From: Dermatophilaceae bacterium Sec6.4
GTDB taxonomy: Bacteria; Actinomycetota; Actinomycetes; Actinomycetales; Dermatophilaceae
Length of the DNA stretch: 64,000 bases
Assembly: GCA_039636865.1 (NCBI GenBank)
Contig: CP144172.1
Span: 558,001-622,000 of the forward strand
Direction of reading: 5' to 3'
Below are positions 58,723-64,000 of the stretch, piece after piece. Both the position numbers and the translations under genes were made by a program. Within the stretch, counting starts at the first letter, position 1. The number at the start of each line of letters is the position of its first letter. The notes beneath the pieces are model-generated. The model saw only the letters and a list, made by a program, of their open reading frames with translations. It was not told where the DNA came from and searched no databases.

Positions 58723-60270
58723 GTGAGTAATCAGAGTGAGCACGCGCACGTGGCCGTCGGTATCGGGCCGTTGACGATCGAACAGGTCGTGCAGGTGGCG
58801 CGCGGCGGTGCGCCCATCGTCATCAGCGACGCGTCACTGGCGGAGGTGCGCCGCAGTCGGGAGATCATCGAGCATCTCGCGGGTGACGTCATCCCGCACT
58901 ACGGCATCTCCACCGGCTTCGGTGCACTGGCCACCAAGCACATCCCGACAGAGCAACGAAAGCAATTGCAGCGCAGTCTGATCCGCTCGCATGCCGCGGG
59001 CTCCGGCCCAGAGGTGGAACGTGAGGTCGTTCGGGCGACGATGCTGCTGCGCATCTCGACCCTGGCGACCGGGCGCACCGGCATCCGCGAGGAAACACTC
59101 GCCGCGTATGTCGGGATGCTGAACGCCGGGATCACCCCGGTCGTGCATGAATACGGCTCGCTGGGGTGCTCCGGTGACCTGGCGCCGCTGGCGCACTGCG
59201 CCCTCGCATTGATGGGGGAGGGTCCGGTGCGCGACGCGTCCGGCGTCGAACGGTCGGCCGCCGAGGCGCTGCACGAGGCCGGACTGCATCCGGTCGAATT
59301 GGCCGAGAAGGAGGGTCTGGCCCTCATCAACGGCACCGACGGCATGCTCGGGATGCTGTGTATGGCGATCGTCGACCTTCGCCACCTGCTCACCACCGCC
59401 GACATCAGCGCTGCGATGAGCGTGGAGGGACTACTGGGCACGGACGACGTATTCGCCGCCGACCTGCACGCGCTGCGACCACACACCGGGCAGGCGCTGA
59501 GCGCCGCGAATATGCGGACCATGTTGGCTGATAGCGCTATCCGCGAGAGTCATCGTGATCCAGCCGCGTGCACCCGGGTGCAGGACGCCTACTCGCTGCG
59601 GTGCGCACCGCAGGTCGCCGGAGCCGCCCGCGACACCCTCGCCCACGCCGAGCTGATCGCGTCCCGTGAGTTGTGCGCAGCGGTCGACAATCCGGTCGTC
59701 ACCCTTGATGGACGGGTGGAGTCGAACGGCAACTTCCACGGAGCGCCGGTCGCGTACGTGCTGGACTTCCTCGCGATCGTGGCCGCCGACGTGGCCTCGA
59801 TGAGCGAGCGGCGTACCGACCGGTTCCTGGACCCCGCGCGTAACGCCGGCCTGCATGCGTTCCTGGCCGACGACCCCGGTGTCGACTCCGGGTACATGAT
59901 CGCTCAGTACACCCAGGCGGCAATCGTCTCCGAGCTCAAGCGGCTCGCCGCACCGGCCAGTGTCGACTCGATCCCGTCCAGCGCCATGCAGGAGGACCAC
60001 GTCTCGATGGGTTGGTCCGGCGGTCGCAAGCTGCGCCGCTCGGTCGACGGGCTGACACGGGTGCTGGCGATCGAAGTACTTACTGCCGCAAGGGGAATCG
60101 CCCTACGAGGTCCTCTTGAACCGGCACCCGGCACGGCGGCTGTCGCCCGCGCGTTACCCGGGCCCGGGCCGGACCGCTTTCTCGCTCCCGACATCGAGGT
60201 TGCCGTCCAGTTGGTCGCCAGTGGCGACATCGTCGCACTCGCTGAGAGTGCCGTCGGGCGGTTGGCCTGA
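58723..60270 (+). CDS. hutH: Histidine ammonia-lyase
   Basis: Deaminates L-histidine to urocanate, the first step of histidine catabolism. The MIO-forming tripeptide is Cys149-Ser150-Gly151 in GSLGCSGDLAPLAHCALALM, where most enzymes have Ala-Ser-Gly. Other family marks are HYGISTGFGALA with the catalytic tyrosine, QDAYSLRCAPQVAG, NFHGAPVAY and QEDHVSMGW. 515 residues from the GTG at 58723; TTG 58720 is also possible. First gene of the hut operon; control is expected from the divergent IclR protein. Confidence 0.96.
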   Translation: MSNQSEHAHVAVGIGPLTIEQVVQVARGGAPIVISDASLAEVRRSREIIEHLAGDVIPHYGISTGFGALATKHIPTEQRKQLQRSLIRSHAAGSGPEVEREVVRATMLLRISTLATGRTGIREETLAAYVGMLNAGITPVVHEYGSLGCSGDLAPLAHCALALMGEGPVRDASGVERSAAEALHEAGLHPVELAEKEGLALINGTDGMLGMLCMAIVDLRHLLTTADISAAMSVEGLLGTDDVFAADLHALRPHTGQALSAANMRTMLADSAIRESHRDPAACTRVQDAYSLRCAPQVAGAARDTLAHAELIASRELCAAVDNPVVTLDGRVESNGNFHGAPVAYVLDFLAIVAADVASMSERRTDRFLDPARNAGLHAFLADDPGVDSGYMIAQYTQAAIVSELKRLAAPASVDSIPSSAMQEDHVSMGWSGGRKLRRSVDGLTRVLAIEVLTAARGIALRGPLEPAPGTAAVARALPGPGPDRFLAPDIEVAVQLVASGDIVALAESAVGRLA

Positions 60271-60318
60271 CGGGCCGGCAACAGCATTCACCGCACCGCA
60301 CTACACAGAGGAGAAATC

Positions 60319-61974
60319 ATGGAAGGCGCTCGACCGGTTCGCGCACCGCGTGGCACGACCCTGACCGCACAGTCCTGGCAGACCGAAGCTCCGATGCGGA
60401 TGCTGATGAACAACCTCGATCCCGAGGTCGCTGAGCGCCCCGACGACCTGGTCGTCTACGGCGGCACCGGCCGCGCAGCACGCGACTGGCGCTCCTTCGA
60501 CGCGATGGTCCGCACGCTGCAGACACTGCGGCAGGACGAGACGATGCTGGTGCAGTCCGGTCGTCCGGTGGGTGTCATGCAGACCCACGAGTGGGCGCCG
60601 CGGGTGCTGATCGCCAACTCCAACCTTGTCGGTGACTGGGCGAACTGGCCGGAGTTCCGGCGGCTGGAGCACCTCGGCCTGACGATGTACGGGCAGATGA
60701 CCGCCGGTTCCTGGATCTACATCGGCACCCAGGGGATCGTGCAGGGTACCTACGAGACGTTCGCGGCGATTGCCGAGAAGCGCTTCGGTGGCACCCTCTC
60801 GGGCACCCTCACCCTGACCGGGGGCTGTGGCGGGATGGGCGGGGCCCAACCGCTTGCGGTCACCCTGAACGACGGCGTCTGTCTCATCGTGGATGTCGAC
60901 GAGACCCGGCTGCGCCGCCGGATGAACGACCGGTATCTCGATGAGGTCGCGACCGATCTGGACGACGCCGTCAAGAAGGCGATGGACGCCAAGCGAGCGC
61001 GCCGTGCGTACTCCGTCGGCGTTGTCGGAAACGCGGCGGTGATCTTCCCGGAGTTGCTGCGTCGCGGCGTCGAGATCGACATCGTCACCGACCAGACCAG
61101 CGCCCACGATCCGTTGTCCTACCTGCCCGACGACATAGACCTCGGCGACTGGCACGAGTACGCCGAGAAGAAGCCGGACGACTTCACCAACCGGGCTCGC
61201 GCGTCGATGGCCCGGCAGGTCAAGGCCATGGTGGAGTTCCAGGATGCCGGAGCAGAGGTCTTCGACTACGGAAACTCCATCCGTGACGAGGCCCGACACG
61301 GGGGATACGACCGGGCATTCGAGTTCCCGGGCTTCGTCCCCGCGTACATCCGACCGCTGTTCTGCGAGGGCAGGGGCCCGTTCCGCTGGGTAGCACTCTC
61401 GGGTGACCCGAAGGACATCTACGCCACGGACAAGGCCGTGATGGATCTCTTCCCGGACAACGACCGGTTGCAGAAGTGGATGCGCGGCGCCAAGGACAAG
61501 ATTGCCTTCCAAGGACTGCCCGCCCGCATCTGCTGGCTGGGGTACGGCGAACGCGACAAGGCCGGCCTGGCGATCAACGACCTTGTCGCGAGCGGCGAGG
61601 TGTCGGCGCCGATCGTTATCGGTCGCGACCACCTGGACTGTGGCTCGGTCGCCTCGCCCTACCGCGAGACGGAATCGATGTTGGACGGGTCGGACGCCAT
61701 CGCGGACTGGCCGTTGCTGAACGCGATGATCAACTGCTCCTCCGGTGCGACCTGGGTGTCGATCCACCACGGTGGCGGCGTCGGTATCGGCCGCTCGCAG
61801 CACGCGGGGCAGGTCACGGTCGCCGACGGCACCGCGCTGGCCGCTGAGAAACTGCGCCGCGTGCTGACCAACGACCCCGGTATGGGCGTCATCCGGCACG
61901 TCGACGCGGGGTACGAGCGGGCCGAGCAGGTCGCCGCCGAGCGGAATGTCCGCGTGCCGATGCGCGAGGGCTGA
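60319..61974 (+). CDS. hutU: Urocanate hydratase (urocanase)
   Basis: Converts urocanate to imidazolone propionate with tightly bound NAD. The 551-residue protein begins [20 protein letters not shown], and contains [25 protein letters not shown] and [19 protein letters not shown], all urocanase signatures. [17 protein letters not shown] and [20 protein letters not shown] near residue 330-350 contain the conserved cysteine segment. ATG 60319 follows AGAGGAGAAATC. It lies 48 nt after hutH. Confidence 0.97.
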   Translation: MEGARPVRAPRGTTLTAQSWQTEAPMRMLMNNLDPEVAERPDDLVVYGGTGRAARDWRSFDAMVRTLQTLRQDETMLVQSGRPVGVMQTHEWAPRVLIANSNLVGDWANWPEFRRLEHLGLTMYGQMTAGSWIYIGTQGIVQGTYETFAAIAEKRFGGTLSGTLTLTGGCGGMGGAQPLAVTLNDGVCLIVDVDETRLRRRMNDRYLDEVATDLDDAVKKAMDAKRARRAYSVGVVGNAAVIFPELLRRGVEIDIVTDQTSAHDPLSYLPDDIDLGDWHEYAEKKPDDFTNRARASMARQVKAMVEFQDAGAEVFDYGNSIRDEARHGGYDRAFEFPGFVPAYIRPLFCEGRGPFRWVALSGDPKDIYATDKAVMDLFPDNDRLQKWMRGAKDKIAFQGLPARICWLGYGERDKAGLAINDLVASGEVSAPIVIGRDHLDCGSVASPYRETESMLDGSDAIADWPLLNAMINCSSGATWVSIHHGGGVGIGRSQHAGQVTVADGTALAAEKLRRVLTNDPGMGVIRHVDAGYERAEQVAAERNVRVPMREG

Positions 61975-61977
61975 GCG

Positions 61978-63195
61978 GTGACTTCACCCGCCCGGTCGTA
62001 CGCCGGGTTCGACCGGATGTGGGCCGACCTGGAACCGATCGGGCGCGCTGCGTCCGGTGGGTATCGACGATTCGCCTGGACTCGCGCAGACCACACCCTG
62101 CGGGAGTGGTTCGCGGGTGAGTGCACGTCACGCGGGCTCGACCTGACACTCGATCGGATGGGTAACCAGTGGGCGTGGTGGGGCGACCCGGACGCTTCTC
62201 CCGGTGCCGGTGTTGTTGCCGGCTCGCACCTCGACTCGGTGCCGGACGGCGGCGCATACGATGGCCCGCTCGGTGTGGTCAGCGCGCTCGCCGCGGTAGA
62301 TGCATTGCGGGAGAGTGGTTTTGAGCCGACACGACCGATCGGGGTGGTGAACTTCGGCGACGAGGAGGGTGCCCGATTCGGGGTGGCGTGCGCCGGGTCG
62401 CGGGTCATCACCGGTGCGCTGGACAGCGACCGGGCGCTCGGGCTGACCGACGTCGACGGCGTCACGATGGGTCAGGCGCTCAGTTCGGCGGGCCGTTCCA
62501 CTGCCATCGGACGCGACGACGCGACGCTGGCTCGGATCGGAGACTTCGTTGAGTTGCACGTCGAGCAGGGCCGCGCGATGGCAGACGCCGACCGCTACGA
62601 CCAGGTCAGCGCCGCGGTCGCGGTCGGCACCGACATCTGGCCGCACGGTCGCTGGCGACTCGACTTCGACGGCACTGCCAACCACGCAGGTATGACCCGG
62701 TTGGCGGACCGGGACGATGCGATGCTCGCCTGCGCATTGGCCATCGCGGACGCGAGAAACCTTGCTGCCCAACATGGTTGCGTCGCGACAGTAGGCAAGC
62801 TGCTGGTGACCCCGAACGGCGTCAACGCGATCCCGTCCCACGTGACCGCCTGGCTGGACGCACGCGGCGCCGACGAGGGTGCCGTGCTGGCGATGGTGGC
62901 GGCGCTCGAGCAGCAGGTGACCGCATCGGTCGCGCAGGAATCGTGGACACCGACGACCCGCTTCGACGGCTCACTGGCCGCGCGACTGCGCTCGGTGCTC
63001 GGCGACGTGCCGATGCTCGGGACCGGCGCCGGCCACGACGCGGGCATCCTGGCCAATGCCGGTGTCCGGACGGCCATGCTCTTCGTGCGCAACCCGACCG
63101 GGGTCTCACATTCACCGGCGGAGTTCGCCGAACAAATCGACTGTCACGCGGGCGTTGCCGCGCTGACGGACGTGCTGCGAGAGCTGGCCGGATGA
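61978..63195 (+). CDS. M20-family amidohydrolase, allantoate-amidohydrolase-like, in hut operon
   Basis: A 405-residue zinc amidohydrolase of the AllC/N-carbamoyl-amino-acid family. Metal ligands are visible in GSHLDSVPDGGAYDGPLGV (His, Asp), NFGDEEGARF (Glu pair) and ELHVEQGRAM (His); GAGHDAGIL near the C-terminus completes the site. The dimerisation-domain stretch TANHAGMTRLADRDDAM is also typical. Set between hutU and hutF, it probably acts on a histidine-pathway intermediate such as N-formylglutamate in place of HutG, not on allantoate; this is inference from context. GTG 61978 starts 3 nt after hutU; the next gene overlaps (ATGA). Confidence 0.88.
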   Translation: MTSPARSYAGFDRMWADLEPIGRAASGGYRRFAWTRADHTLREWFAGECTSRGLDLTLDRMGNQWAWWGDPDASPGAGVVAGSHLDSVPDGGAYDGPLGVVSALAAVDALRESGFEPTRPIGVVNFGDEEGARFGVACAGSRVITGALDSDRALGLTDVDGVTMGQALSSAGRSTAIGRDDATLARIGDFVELHVEQGRAMADADRYDQVSAAVAVGTDIWPHGRWRLDFDGTANHAGMTRLADRDDAMLACALAIADARNLAAQHGCVATVGKLLVTPNGVNAIPSHVTAWLDARGADEGAVLAMVAALEQQVTASVAQESWTPTTRFDGSLAARLRSVLGDVPMLGTGAGHDAGILANAGVRTAMLFVRNPTGVSHSPAEFAEQIDCHAGVAALTDVLRELAG

Positions 63196-64000
63196 CGGCG
63201 TACTGGGCGAGGCACGCGTTGCTGCCGCGAGGCGTCGCTGCAAACGTGCGCTTCGAGATCGCCGAAGGACGCTTCACCTCGGTGACGCCGGACCAGCCAC
63301 AGGGCGATGCGCACCTGTTGCCCGGTGTCGTCATCCCTGGTCTCGCCAACTGTCACAGCCACGCTTTCCACCGGGCGCTGCGCGGTCGCACCCACGCGGG
63401 CGGGGGCACGTTCTGGACCTGGCGACAAGGCATGTACGCCGTCGCGGCGCAGCTGGATCCGGATTCCTACCTGCGACTTGCACGGGCGACCTACGCCGAG
63501 ATGGCGCTCGCCGGGATCACCAGCGTGGGCGAGTTCCACTACCTGCACCACCAGCCGGGCGGGCGGCCTTACGACGACCCGAACGCGATGGGTGAGGCGA
63601 TGCGGCAGGCTGCCCGGGAGGCGGGGATCCGGCTGACGTTGCTCGATACCTGCTACCTGGCCGGTGGGCTGACCGCTGATGGTCACGTCCCACTGAGTGG
63701 GGAGCAGCTGCGTTTCGGCGACGGTGACGTCGGGCGCTGGGCGACCCGGGTGAGCGCGTTGAAAGATGACGACACGACCAGGATCGGCGCGGCGATCCAC
63801 TCGGTGCGGGCGGTGCCGCGTGAGGCGATCGGCACAGTGGCTGCGGCGAACGGCGACCGCCCACTGCACGTGCACCTCTCGGAGCAACCGGACGAGAATG
63901 ACGCATGCATGAGCTACTACGGCGTCACGCCCACCCGGTTGCTGCACGATGCGGGCGCGCTCGGCCCGCAGACGAGCGTCGTACACGCCACCCACCTGAG
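63192..64000 (+). CDS. hutF: Formimidoylglutamate deiminase, cut by right window edge
   Basis: First 269 residues of an amidohydrolase-superfamily enzyme. The metal ligands begin with PGLANCHSHAFHRALRG (HxH), followed by VGEFHYLHHQPGGRPYDDPN and PLHVHLSEQPDEN, all typical of HutF. The enzyme converts N-formimino-L-glutamate to N-formyl-L-glutamate and ammonia. It starts MTAYWARHALLPRGVAANVR and overlaps the previous stop by four bases. Stop and the last part are outside the window. A hutI gene is expected just beyond. Confidence 0.92.
   Translation, partial: MTAYWARHALLPRGVAANVRFEIAEGRFTSVTPDQPQGDAHLLPGVVIPGLANCHSHAFHRALRGRTHAGGGTFWTWRQGMYAVAAQLDPDSYLRLARATYAEMALAGITSVGEFHYLHHQPGGRPYDDPNAMGEAMRQAAREAGIRLTLLDTCYLAGGLTADGHVPLSGEQLRFGDGDVGRWATRVSALKDDDTTRIGAAIHSVRAVPREAIGTVAAANGDRPLHVHLSEQPDENDACMSYYGVTPTRLLHDAGALGPQTSVVHATHL

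Noticed and set aside
60301..61899. 532-codon leftward frame opposite hutU
   Set aside because: Antisense shadow; hutU motifs are complete on the plus strand.

Overview
The window is GC-rich throughout, has GTG and TTG starts next to ATG, and carries Lsr2, a glutamine-dependent NadE of about 680 residues, a stand-alone LigD-type polymerase and DUF2599/DUF427 proteins. This points to a chromosomal segment of a high-GC Actinomycetota. A Micrococcales-like aerobic heterotroph is the best guess, but genus cannot be fixed from the sequence alone. I see no tRNA, rRNA, transposase, integrase, phage or CRISPR feature. Coding density is high and most genes stand alone or in short operons.

Layout. 1-3.9 kb: a cobalamin riboswitch, cut by the left edge, leads into class I ribonucleotide reductase nrdA-nrdB. 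3.9-13.7 kb: a leftward Lsr2 nucleoid protein, an FAD amine-oxidase-like enzyme, an acetyltransferase, two kinds of alpha/beta hydrolase, a secreted S53 peptidase with a TTG start, 6-phosphofructokinase, and a glucose-6-phosphate dehydrogenase homologue lacking two substrate-binding lysines. 13.7-20.7 kb: a geranylgeranyl-reductase-like flavoprotein diverges from a rightward run of Baeyer-Villiger-type monooxygenase, GT4 glycosyltransferase, methyltransferase, alpha/alpha-toroid protein, second methyltransferase and DUF2599 lipoprotein. The last five reading frames overlap one another, so this looks like one uncharacterised pathway. 20.7-37.7 kb: mostly catabolic and housekeeping genes (CoA-transferase, DJ-1/PfpI, APC permease, thioredoxin, nitroreductase, cysteine dioxygenase behind a cysteine-containing leader peptide, crotonase, MFS, DoxX, NadE, two small membrane proteins, a SNF2 helicase with SWIM finger, an SDR).

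37.7-40.7 kb is a leftward light module. A MerR/cobalamin-binding regulator has the residue pattern of the CarH photoreceptor. It is followed by a proton-pump rhodopsin with a D-T-E motif and then by a Blh/Brp carotene oxygenase that would supply retinal. 40.7-58 kb: LigD-type polymerase, a small gene pair around a 22-bp perfect palindrome, glmS, an acyl-CoA synthetase, two phosphoglycerate-mutase-like phosphatases, a pterin dehydratase-VOC fusion, lipoprotein, KstD-like dehydrogenase, AI-2E transporter, NUDIX, quinone oxidoreductase, MobA-like protein and DUF427. 58-64 kb: a histidine-utilisation operon (IclR regulator divergent from hutH-hutU-allC-like-hutF, the last cut by the right edge).

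Between genes there is a second layer. There are two very long palindromes (62 and 58 bp), each between divergent genes. A family of related GC-rich intergenic modules (core near GACTCGCCGGTCGAGT) occurs at about seven places. Several strong hairpins lie at gene ends. Cobalamin appears twice as a signal: as riboswitch ligand for nrdAB and as probable light-sensing cofactor for the rhodopsin operon.
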